Assembly (NCBI GenBank): GCA_021372615.1
Contig: JAJFUB010000122.1
Coordinates: forward strand, 1-36,679
From: a bacterium
Lineage (GTDB): Bacteria; Armatimonadota; Zipacnadia; Zipacnadales; UBA11051
Length of the DNA stretch: 36,679 bases
Reading direction: 5' to 3'
The notes under the pieces were generated by a model, which saw only the letters and a list, made by a program, of their open reading frames with translations, was not told where the DNA came from and searched no databases. This document shows positions 16,012 to 22,864 of this stretch, in pieces. Every line of letters starts with the position of its first letter. Positions within the stretch are counted from its first letter, which is position 1. Made by a program: the position numbers and the translations under genes.

Positions 16012-16101
16012 GGGGATTAGGGATTGGGCGTTAGGGATTAGGGAACGACGACCATTTCGCTGTCCGCGGACGGCCACCTGCCGTCCCCAATGCCCAATGC
16101 C
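16012..16101. repeat. G-run low-complexity repeats at the dnaX start (G-quadruplex-capable)
   Basis: The plus strand at 16012-16045 reads as five to six GGG runs spaced by ATTA, ATT, CGTTA and ATTA, meeting the pattern for an intramolecular G-quadruplex. A second piece, CTGCCGTCCCCAATGCCCAA at 16078-16097, recurs exactly at 23872-23891. These heptamer-like repeats take the place of the dnaX ribosome binding site. Confidence 0.6.
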
Positions 16102-16130
16102 TACGCTCCGCCTCCTGTCCCCTGCATTAT

Positions 16131-16401
16131 CGCTGTGCACCCTACCGTTGACCACACCGTCCAGGCGTTACCCGACTGGCTGGCTCAGGCCAGGTTGACC
16201 GCGGCACAGACAACTGATCGGCTACCGCTGCTTCCTCTCGGACCTGACGGGGTTCACCAAGGTTGCCTTGCGCGGGACCCGTGCCCTCAACACTGCCCGG
16301 CCGGGGCAGGCCCTACACGATGAGGCCGAAGGCGGGGAATTAGCCCCCACTAAGGCGGATTGTGGGTGCAGGGAACCGCCAGTTCCCCGGTTAGCACAGC
16401 G
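16131..16401 (-). ncRNA. ffs: large (Bacillus-type) signal recognition particle RNA
   Basis: The minus strand reads as a complete SRP RNA of about 271 nt. The terminal helix pairs CGCTGTGC (from 16401) with GCACAGCG (ending 16131). The Alu domain shows GTGCTAACCGGGGAACTGGC, then CCCTGCACCCACAATCCGCC. The S domain has the hallmark GGTGAACCCCGTCAGGTCC, loop GAGA, then GGAAGCAGCGG. The 3' side retains GTGCCGCGG, CAACCTGGCCTGAGCC and GGTAACGCCT as in Bacillus. It scaffolds Ffh for co-translational targeting of membrane and secreted proteins. It lies directly upstream of dnaX on the same strand, the same neighbourhood as Bacillus scr. Confidence 0.93.
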
Positions 16402-16412
16402 ATAAGGCAGGA

Positions 16413-16442
16413 GACAGGGAGCAGGGGTCAGGGATCAGGAAC
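16413..16442. repeat. G-run low-complexity repeat upstream of the SRP RNA
   Basis: GAGACAGGGAGCAGGGGTCA followed by GGGATCAGGA is a string of GGG runs spaced by three to five bases. It resembles the repeats at 16012, 16846-16895 and 17066-17088. It sits between the four-helix-bundle gene and the SRP RNA. Confidence 0.45.
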
Positions 16443-16455
16443 GGCAGCGGCGGCA

Positions 16456-16830
16456 CTACTCATGCTGATCGCTGCAGCGCTCGCGCACCTTGGCTCGGAA
16501 GGCGGTCAGGAGTTTGCTGGCTTCGGCCGCCACGCCGGCGACCCCCTCATAGTCCTGTGGCCCCAGGTAGTTCAGGTCCTGGGCCAGCAGCAGGAAGTAC
16601 CGCGTCTCGGCCAGCGATCCCTGAGCCCGCGCGAGATGATGCAGGAAGACCCTGTCCAGACCGGTGCCATACCCGTCAGCGGTATTCGCCGGCACCGAAG
16701 CCGCAGCCCGCCGCAGCTGATCTGTCAGGGCGAACCGCTCCTGGGCGGGGAAGCCAGCACCCACCCGGTAGACCGCGAGCGTGAGTTCATGGGCCTTCTG
16801 CCACACCAGCAGGCTCCGAAATGACGCCAT
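16456..16830 (-). CDS. four helix bundle protein (S23/IVS-encoded family)
   Basis: This 124-residue protein matches the four-helix-bundle (23S rRNA intervening-sequence, 'S23') family. It opens with F-x-x-L-x-x-W-x-K-A-H (FRSLLVWQKAHELTLAVY), followed by FPAQERFALTDQLRRAAASVPANTADGYG and FLHHLARAQGSLAETRYFLLLAQDLNYL, in family order. The function is unknown; the fold forms pentamers, and the genes are often found near RNA genes or inside rRNA insertions. Here it lies between the SRP RNA and a tRNA cluster, flanked on both sides by G-run repeats, which suggests it moved in as a unit (inference). ATG 16830 was chosen; the longer frame runs through the tRNA-Ser gene. Confidence 0.85.
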   Translation of the reverse strand: MASFRSLLVWQKAHELTLAVYRVGAGFPAQERFALTDQLRRAAASVPANTADGYGTGLDRVFLHHLARAQGSLAETRYFLLLAQDLNYLGPQDYEGVAGVAAEASKLLTAFRAKVRERCSDQHE

Positions 16831-16845
16831 GTCTGTGTCCCCCGT

Positions 16846-16895
16846 GCTTGTCGTGGCTGTTCCTGAGCCCTGAGCCCTGTCCTCTGGTCCCTGTC
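16846..16895. repeat. CCCTGAGCCCTGT-type low-complexity repeat
   Basis: The plus strand repeats CCTGAGCCCTGAGCCCTGTC and then GGTCCCTGTCTC. It is the inverted counterpart of the GGGATCAGG-type block at 16413-16442, so the four-helix-bundle gene is bracketed by inverted low-complexity sequence. Confidence 0.4.
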
Positions 16896-16898
16896 TCA

Positions 16899-16988
16899 TG
16901 GCGGAGAGAGTGGGATTCGAACCCACGGTACCCTTGCGGGTACACGCGCTCTCCAGGCGCGCACCTTCGTCCGCTCGGTCATCTCTCC
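16899..16988 (-). tRNA. tRNA-Ser(GGA)
   Basis: Acceptor GGAGAGA pairs with TCTCTCC, and discriminator G and CCA are encoded. The anticodon loop CTGGAGA between CGCGC and GCGCG gives anticodon GGA. The long variable arm (TGTACCCGCAAGGGTACC) is class II as expected for serine, and the T loop is TTCGAAT. It is last in the six-tRNA transcript. Confidence 0.95.
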
Positions 16989-17092
16989 GCTCACATGTCA
17001 AAGGCCACGGCGATATGGCAGCAGGGCCAGGCTGGGGTCGCCGGGACGTAGCCGCAGCCGTCCCTGTCCCCTGTCCCTGTTCCCAGTCGTTC

Positions 17093-17185
17093 TGGCGGAG
17101 AGGGGGGGATTCGAACCCCCGAGTGGGTATGAGCCACTACACGATTTCGAGTCGTGCGCAATCAACCGAACTCTGCCACCTCTCC
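17093..17185 (-). tRNA. tRNA-Ser(CGA)
   Basis: Acceptor GGAGAGG pairs with CCTCTCC, with discriminator G and encoded CCA. The loop CTCGAAA between CACGA and TCGTG gives anticodon CGA. There is a class II long variable arm (TAGTGGCTCATACCCACT) and T loop TTCGAAT. It reads UCG. Confidence 0.95.
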
Positions 17186-17291
17186 GCGGTGGCACAACCA
17201 ACGGCAACGGCGGGGTCGTCAAGGTTCACATGCGCCGGGCTAGGCTACGGCGGATGTCCCGCCTACTCGTCCCTCGCCCAACCATGTCGTC

Positions 17292-17368
17292 TGGCGCCCC
17301 CGGGCCGATTCGAACGGCCGGCCTTCAACTTAGGAGGTTGCTGCTCTATCCTACTGAGCTACGGGGGC
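17292..17368 (-). tRNA. tRNA-Arg(CCT)
   Basis: Acceptor GCCCCCG pairs with CGGGGGC, with discriminator G and encoded CCA. The loop CTCCTAA gives anticodon CCT, decoding AGG. The D arm is GCTCAGTAGGATAGAGC and the T arm GGCCG-TTCGAAT-CGGCC. The outermost anticodon-stem pair (G-A) is mismatched. Confidence 0.95.
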
Positions 17369-17501
17369 GCGCAACCTCGCCGAGCCGGCGAGACGCCGGC
17401 ACTGGGCGCGGCACTGGCGATACGGCCAAAAAAGTCCGCCCTCCGCTGCGCCCAGGACGGCGAGTCGGCGAAAAGCGGACCTTGTCTGTCAGCCAGATTG
17501 C

Positions 17502-17577
17502 TGGCGTGCCTGGGCCGATTCGAACGGCCGACTTCTAGCTCCGCAGGCTAGCGCTCTATCCACTGAGCTACAGGCAC
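17502..17577 (-). tRNA. tRNA-Arg(GCG)
   Basis: Acceptor GTGCCTG pairs with CAGGCAC, with discriminator G and encoded CCA. The anticodon stem CTAGC/GCTAG holds the loop CTGCGGA, giving anticodon GCG for CGC and, by G-U wobble, CGU. Most bacteria instead use tRNA-Arg(ACG) with A34 edited to inosine, so a GCG tRNA is unusual. The D and T arms are canonical and nearly identical to the neighbouring tRNA-Arg(CCG). Confidence 0.94.
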
Positions 17578-17583
17578 GCTGGG

Positions 17584-17606
17584 CGCGGTCGCTGACCGCT
17601 TCTACG
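17584..17606. repeat. single REP-like half-element, family B
   Basis: GCGGTCGCTGACCGCTTCTA followed by CGC matches the left arm of the pair at 13634-13662 apart from the outer arm (TTCTACG for CTCGTACG). No inverted partner is seen nearby, so this is a solitary half in the spacer between tRNA-Arg(CCG) and tRNA-Arg(GCG). Confidence 0.55.
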
Positions 17607-17686
17607 CACATCACGGCCGCGGTGCGGACCGCCGTTGCCGCTGCCATCCCCAGACTCCACTCCCGACACCCAACCCCGGCTATTGC

Positions 17687-17762
17687 TGGTACGCCCGGGC
17701 CGATTCGAACGGCCGACTTCTTGCTCCGGAGGCAAGCGCTCTATCCACTGAGCTACGGGCGC
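17687..17762 (-). tRNA. tRNA-Arg(CCG)
   Basis: Acceptor GCGCCCG pairs with CGGGCGT (one terminal G-T wobble), with discriminator A and encoded CCA. Stem CTTGC/GCAAG holds the loop CTCCGGA, anticodon CCG, reading CGG. The body is nearly identical to tRNA-Arg(GCG) at 17502-17577, suggesting duplication followed by anticodon divergence. Confidence 0.95.
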
Positions 17763-17834
17763 ACACCGTTCAGGCGACCTGGGCCCAGGGCCGTTGACGC
17801 TCCCTGTGCCCTATCCCCTATTCCCTACCGTTGC

Positions 17835-17927
17835 TGGCGGAGAGGGCGGGATTCGAACCCGCGACAGAGGTATAAGCCCTGTAATCGCTTAGCAGGCGAT
17901 CGCCTTCGACCACTCGGCCACCTCTCC
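17835..17927 (-). tRNA. tRNA-Ser(GCT)
   Basis: Acceptor GGAGAGG pairs with CCTCTCC, with discriminator G and encoded CCA. Stem ATCGC/GCGAT holds the loop CTGCTAA, anticodon GCT, reading AGC and AGU. It has a class II long variable arm. It is the first tRNA of the cluster, about five bases after the predicted transcription start. Confidence 0.95.
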
Positions 17928-17938
17928 GAGGACGGTCA

Positions 17939-17967
17939 ATGATACCATATCGTCCGGGTGAAGGCAA
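17939..17967 (-). promoter_or_regulatory. promoter of the tRNA cluster
   Basis: On the minus strand TTGCCT (17967-17962), exactly 17 bp, then TATCAT (17944-17939), preceded by TGG so that it forms an extended -10. It would start transcription about 5 nt before tRNA-Ser(GCT), as expected for a stable RNA promoter. The -35 box lies 35 bp from the stop codon of the histidine kinase gene. Confidence 0.7.
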
Positions 17968-18002
17968 GCATATTCAGCGTGCTCTGCCTCTCCCGCCCAA
18001 CG

Positions 18003-21000
18003 TCAGGCCCGGTCGAGCACCTGGCGCACGACCTCCAGCATCCGATGCGGGGTGAACGGCTTCTCCAGGTGCCCCGCCGCGCCGTGGCTCTGCATGTCGC
18101 GCTCGCCCTGGGGCACGTAGCCGCTCGCGATCACGACTCTCAGGGCCGGATCGAGCTGGTGCAGGCGCGCCAGGGTCTCCTGGCCCGACATGCCAGGCAT
18201 CACGAGGTCCAGCAGCACCAGGTCCACCGGCTCCTCACAGGCCGCGCAGATGTCCAGCGCCTTCTGCCCGCTGCGCGCGGTCAACACGCGGTAGCCGTAG
18301 TTGCGCAGCACCTGCTCCGCGCCGCTGAGCACCTCCGCCTCGTCGTCCACGATCAGGATCGTCTCCGTGCCGCTACCATGGACAACGACGCGCTCGGCCG
18401 GCTGCAGTGCCCTCGCCTCTGCCTCCGGCTCGGCCGGCAGGTAGACCTGGAAGGTGGTGCCCTCGCCGGGTCTGCTCTGCAGGCGCACGCAGCCGCCATG
18501 AGTGTCCACGATGCCGTGGACGATGGACAGCCCCAGGCCCGTGCCCTGCCCGACGCCCTTGGTGGTGAAGAACGGCTCGAACACCCGGCTCATCGTCTGG
18601 GGGTCCATGCCCACGCCCGTATCAGATACCTTCACCACGACGTGAGGGCCGGGCTGGAGCTTCTGCAACGTGGCGAGGGAGCTGCGCGCCAGCACCACGT
18701 TGGACGTGGTGAAAGTCAGCCGCCCGCCCGCGGGCATGGCGTCGCGGGCATTGAGCGCCAGGTTGATGAGCACCTGCTTCAGGCGCCCGGCGTCCGCGTT
18801 GACCACCCACAGGTCCGGGGACAGGTCGCAGGCGATCGTGATTTGCCGCGGCACCGTGCGCTCGAGCAGGGCGCGCGCTTCCTCGATCACGTCGTTGAGG
18901 TTCAGAGGTCGATACTGGGCCGGAGCACGGCGACTGAAGGTGAGCAACTGGTCGGTCAAGCGCGCGCCGTACTCGGTGCGCTCGATGATGCTCTTGATCT
19001 TGTCCGCCTCGGTCGCCGACAGGGCGCGGTCCATCTGCAGCAGCGAGGCGTTCAGCAGGATCGCTTGCAGCACATTGTTGAACTCGTGCGCCACGCCCCC
19101 CGCCAGCGTGCCCAGGGCCTCGAGGCGCTGCGAGTGCTCTAACTGGTTGCGCAGTTCCCGCGCCTCGGTCACGTCCACCATGTGGCCGATGATGGCCGGC
19201 GCGCCCTCGAAGTCGCCGATCTCCTGGGACCAGACCTGCACCCACCGCGGCGTGCCCTCGCGGGTCACGACTTGCGTCTCCAGCTCGCGGGAGCTGTCGT
19301 CAGCCTCGCGGGGGTGCTGCACACGCCAGGGCAACACCTCCTCCCGCCGCTCCGGCATCAGCAGGTCCCGCACGTTCCTGCCGATCAGCGAACCGGCGGG
19401 GTAGCCCAGCCGTTCGTGCATCGTGCTGTTGGCAAACACCAGCTTCTCGCGCTGGATGATGAAGGTCTCGACGAGCTGGCTCTCCACGAGCAGTGCGTAC
19501 TGGCGGTTCAGGCGCTGCAGCTCCTGCTCCGCGTGCTTGCGTTCGGTGATGTCCCGGGCGAAGGTGAAGTGGTAGTCCTCGCCCTTGAACCGGAAATGGT
19601 TGATGGTGATCTCCATCGGGATGAGGCGCCCGTCCCTGGTCCGATGCGCCGACTCGATGGTCACCGCTCTGTCCCCGCGCACCCGTTCCCAGTGCGCGGC
19701 CCATGCCTCCTGGGGCAGGTGCGGATCCAGGTCGGTGATGCGCAGGGCCATCAGCTCTTCGCCGCTGTACCCGAGGCGGTCACAGGCGACCTGGTTCACG
19801 TAGAGGATGCGGCCCTCGCGGTCTATCCAGAACACACCGTCCGCGGCGCGGTCTACCGCGAACTGCGTCATCTCCAGGCGTTCGAGGGCCTGCTGCCGCT
19901 GGTCGGCGAGGTCGAGGGCATGCAGGGCGAAGGCGATGTCATCGGCGACCTCACGGAACAGGCCCTGCTCCTCCTCGTTGTCAGCCAGATGCGCGGGCAG
20001 CGAGATGCCGAGGAAGCCGTAGCTGACGCCGCCCCATTCCAGACGGATGATCATGCCGGTGCGACCGGCCTGCCATTCCTCGGCCAGACTCTGGCCCCAC
20101 AGGCACTGCCGCTCCCCCAGGATCACCGGCGCCGGGGGGCCCGCCTGCTGCGTCAAGAGCGCCCAGGCCTGACCGCTGGCGTTCGGCTCGGCGGCCAGCG
20201 CCGACCAACCCGCCGGGGCGCCGTAGGCGGCCGCCATCTCCCCCTCATCGCCCACCAGCACGATCACGGCCATGCTATAGCCCCGCGTCTCCACCAGGCA
20301 GTCACAGGCCGTCTGCAGCAGCTTGTCGCGGTCGGTCTCGCGCGTGATGAGTTGGTTCACGTTGCGGATGGCCAGGAGCACGGAGTTCAGGTGGGCAACC
20401 TGTTCCTCTGCCTGCCGCCGCTCGGTGATGTCGCGCGCCACGGACAGCACCGCCGGCCGCCCCTCAAACTCGAACAGGTGGGCGCTCACCTCCGTCGGGA
20501 TGATGCCGCCGTCGCGAGTGATGTGATCCTGCTCGAACAGCACGTGCTGGTCGGCGAGTAGGCGGGGCAGTATGTCGTCCAGCCGCTCACTCCCCCCGGG
20601 GGCGTCGAGCTGCTCCGGTGTCATGCCCAGGAGTTCGCGGCGACTGTACCCGAACTTCTCCTGGGCGACGTCGTTGGCCTCAAGGAACCGCCCCGCGGTC
20701 CCATCGGAAAGCAGCTCATACACGAAGACCGCGTCCTGGCTGCTGTTGAAGAGCAGACGGTAGCGTTTCTCGCTGCGTTTGACGGCCATCTCCGCGGCGC
20801 GATGCTCGGTGATGTCCAGGCCGATACCCACGATCTCCGATACCTCGCCGTCTTCACCGCAGATGCGCGTGTTGCGCCAACTGATGAGCCGCTCGCGCCC
20901 GTCCTTGGTCATCCACGGGTTCTCATGGGCATTGTGGTCGGACGGGCCGACCAGGTCGCTGAAGACCTCCTGCACCGACACCGCCAGCCGCGGGGGCACC

Positions 21001-22652
21001 AGCACCTCCCACAGCGGCCGCCCCATGACCTCCTCGGCCGTGTAGCCGGTAACCTCCTGGCAGCGACGGTTGAAGAACGTGACGCGTCCGGCAGTATCCA
21101 GGCTGACAATCAGCGCGCCAACCGTGTCGAGCATGCGGTGCGAGCGCTCGTGCTCCGCGACGATGCGCACCTCTGCCTGCTGCCGCTGTTGCTCGGTGGC
21201 GATGGCATGGAGGGCGAAGGCGATGTCCCCGGCGACCTCGTCGAACAGCGACTGTTCTTCGGCGCTTCGGGCCATGGCCGTCGGGATGAGGACGCCCAGC
21301 ATGCCATGGGCTCGGCCTGCGTACTCCAGGCGCGTGGCCATGCAGCTACAGCCCTCGGGCCATGAGCCCCGCCAGCGCCCCAGCGCCTCCGTGGCGGGGT
21401 CCAGAACCACCGTCCGAGGCTCCGGTGGCTCGCTGACCGCTTGCCACACGTTCGCGATCAGGGTCCGCTGTTCGTCCGGCGACAGGCCCGCCGGCTCGCC
21501 CGCCCCGTGCTCTGCCGTCATCCGCCCCTCGGCGTCCATCAGCGCGATGCCGGCGAAGAGGTAGCCCCGGGTCTCGATGAGGCAGTCACAGGCCTGCTGC
21601 AGCAACTGCTCGCGATCGTGCTCGCGGGTGATGAGCTGGTTCACGTTGCGGATCGCGCGGAGCACCGAGTTCAGATGCGCCATCTGCGCCGCGGCCTGCT
21701 TCATCCCCGTGACGTTCTTCATCACGGCAAAGCTCCCGGCGTACGCGCCCTGCTCGTCGAACAGCGGTGTCGCGGAGATCAGCACCGACACCTGCTGACC
21801 GTCTTTCCGCGTGTACTGCAGCTCGTAATGGTCGTCAGCGCCAGTCAGGCGACGCTGCAGTTGCTCCGCGAGGATCTCCTGGTTCGCCGCATCGCACAGC
21901 GTGGTGCTGACACGGCCCAGCACTTCCTCGGGCGCATAGCCGAGCATCTCGCAGAAGGCGCCATTGGCGTAGGTGATGAGTCCCTGTGGGTCCACGACGG
22001 TGACGGCGTCGCCCGTTGTCTCAACGAGGGCCTGAAAGCGCGCCTCTGCCTTGCGCTGCTCGGTGAGGTTGCGGTACGACTGGGCGAGGCCGTGCACCGC
22101 CCCGCCGGTATCGAGGATCGGCCGACTGTGCACGACGCACAGGGCCTGCCGCCCGTCCGACCGGGTGACGGCCAGCTCACACTCGCCCGTTGACCGGCCA
22201 GCGAGGGTCAGGCTCAGGGGGCACTGGTCGGTGCCACAGCGCGCGGTACGCAGTATCTCGCTGCACGGGTGGCCGATGATCTCCGCATAGGGCAGCCCAG
22301 CCAGCTCGCACAGCGCCGCGTTGGCCTGCTCCACCACGCCGTCCCGGCTGATCTCCCACATCCCGTCGGGGGCGCGATCGAGGAGTTGCGCGTAGCGAGA
22401 CCGTGACTCCCGCAGGTCATCCTGCGCCAGGCGACGCTGGCGTAGGACGCGGCCGGTCACCACACCGGACACCATGAACAGCCCCAGCACCAACAGCCGC
22501 CCGGGAATGTTGGCGGTGAGGATGCCAAGCCACAGACCCGACTCTGCCGTCGTTAGCTCGGGTGACAGGAGATACCGGAACACCCCGCTGCCGAGCCACG
22601 CGAGCACCCCCAGGAACAACGCAAATACAACCGCCTTCGTCTCGGTTTTCAT
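18003..22652 (-). CDS. multi-PAS/GAF hybrid histidine kinase with C-terminal receiver
   Basis: This 1549-residue sensor kinase has two N-terminal membrane helices (about 7-29 and 40-67). Sensor modules in order are PAS 85-198, PAS 205-318, GAF-like 325-485, PAS 505-620, PAS 627-745, GAF-like 752-912, PAS 925-1038 and PAS 1050-1163. HisKA follows with H1189 in GGVAHEFNN, then the ATPase domain with DTGVGMD (1344-1350) and GQGTGLGLSI. A receiver closes it, with acid pocket D1436/D1437, phospho-acceptor D1482 and K1531. The two GAF-like modules are close repeats 428 residues apart (HLNSVLxAIRNVNQLITRE). The short periplasmic loop implies cytoplasmic sensing. No partner regulator or output domain is nearby, so phosphorelay to an unlinked protein is likely. 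Confidence 0.93.
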   Translation of the reverse strand: MKTETKAVVFALFLGVLAWLGSGVFRYLLSPELTTAESGLWLGILTANIPGRLLVLGLFMVSGVVTGRVLRQRRLAQDDLRESRSRYAQLLDRAPDGMWEISRDGVVEQANAALCELAGLPYAEIIGHPCSEILRTARCGTDQCPLSLTLAGRSTGECELAVTRSDGRQALCVVHSRPILDTGGAVHGLAQSYRNLTEQRKAEARFQALVETTGDAVTVVDPQGLITYANGAFCEMLGYAPEEVLGRVSTTLCDAANQEILAEQLQRRLTGADDHYELQYTRKDGQQVSVLISATPLFDEQGAYAGSFAVMKNVTGMKQAAAQMAHLNSVLRAIRNVNQLITREHDREQLLQQACDCLIETRGYLFAGIALMDAEGRMTAEHGAGEPAGLSPDEQRTLIANVWQAVSEPPEPRTVVLDPATEALGRWRGSWPEGCSCMATRLEYAGRAHGMLGVLIPTAMARSAEEQSLFDEVAGDIAFALHAIATEQQRQQAEVRIVAEHERSHRMLDTVGALIVSLDTAGRVTFFNRRCQEVTGYTAEEVMGRPLWEVLVPPRLAVSVQEVFSDLVGPSDHNAHENPWMTKDGRERLISWRNTRICGEDGEVSEIVGIGLDITEHRAAEMAVKRSEKRYRLLFNSSQDAVFVYELLSDGTAGRFLEANDVAQEKFGYSRRELLGMTPEQLDAPGGSERLDDILPRLLADQHVLFEQDHITRDGGIIPTEVSAHLFEFEGRPAVLSVARDITERRQAEEQVAHLNSVLLAIRNVNQLITRETDRDKLLQTACDCLVETRGYSMAVIVLVGDEGEMAAAYGAPAGWSALAAEPNASGQAWALLTQQAGPPAPVILGERQCLWGQSLAEEWQAGRTGMIIRLEWGGVSYGFLGISLPAHLADNEEEQGLFREVADDIAFALHALDLADQRQQALERLEMTQFAVDRAADGVFWIDREGRILYVNQVACDRLGYSGEELMALRITDLDPHLPQEAWAAHWERVRGDRAVTIESAHRTRDGRLIPMEITINHFRFKGEDYHFTFARDITERKHAEQELQRLNRQYALLVESQLVETFIIQREKLVFANSTMHERLGYPAGSLIGRNVRDLLMPERREEVLPWRVQHPREADDSSRELETQVVTREGTPRWVQVWSQEIGDFEGAPAIIGHMVDVTEARELRNQLEHSQRLEALGTLAGGVAHEFNNVLQAILLNASLLQMDRALSATEADKIKSIIERTEYGARLTDQLLTFSRRAPAQYRPLNLNDVIEEARALLERTVPRQITIACDLSPDLWVVNADAGRLKQVLINLALNARDAMPAGGRLTFTTSNVVLARSSLATLQKLQPGPHVVVKVSDTGVGMDPQTMSRVFEPFFTTKGVGQGTGLGLSIVHGIVDTHGGCVRLQSRPGEGTTFQVYLPAEPEAEARALQPAERVVVHGSGTETILIVDDEAEVLSGAEQVLRNYGYRVLTARSGQKALDICAACEEPVDLVLLDLVMPGMSGQETLARLHQLDPALRVVIASGYVPQGERDMQSHGAAGHLEKPFTPHRMLEVVRQVLDRA

Positions 22653-22725
22653 TACTGCCCCTGCTAGTTGCCGGACACGGCGAAAAGTGGACCAATCACC
22701 AAATTCAGCCCCAGATTAGCCACAG

Positions 22726-22743
22726 ACTATAGCACCATGGTGC
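22726..22743 (-). promoter_or_regulatory. extended -10 promoter and palindrome upstream of the kinase
   Basis: The minus strand has TGC-TATAGT, an extended -10 with five of six consensus bases (22734-22726), about 67 nt before the likely transcript's ATG at 22652. A perfect 12-bp palindrome GCACCATGGTGC (22732-22743) overlaps the TG element and could be an operator. No good -35 box is visible, consistent with an extended -10 type. Confidence 0.4.
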
Positions 22744-22864
22744 TCGTCATCCGCACAAGAGTTGCTCAAGGCCGCGCCCCCCTCTCGTGGTCCTATTCCA
22801 CAACACAAAGGCTATCGGCCCCGACAGGCGAACTCTTGACTCGACCAAGAGCCAGGGAGCGACC

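Noticed and set aside
19182-20561. 459-codon open frame on the plus strand
   Set aside because: It is antisense to PAS/GAF coding sequence of the kinase and rich in His, Gln and Gly as a mirror of PAS codons. No motifs.
22833-22851. CTCTTG...CAAGAG hairpin before the flavoprotein gene as a riboswitch or attenuator
   Set aside because: The stem is only six pairs with a seven-base loop and no conserved aptamer sequence. It may be chance.
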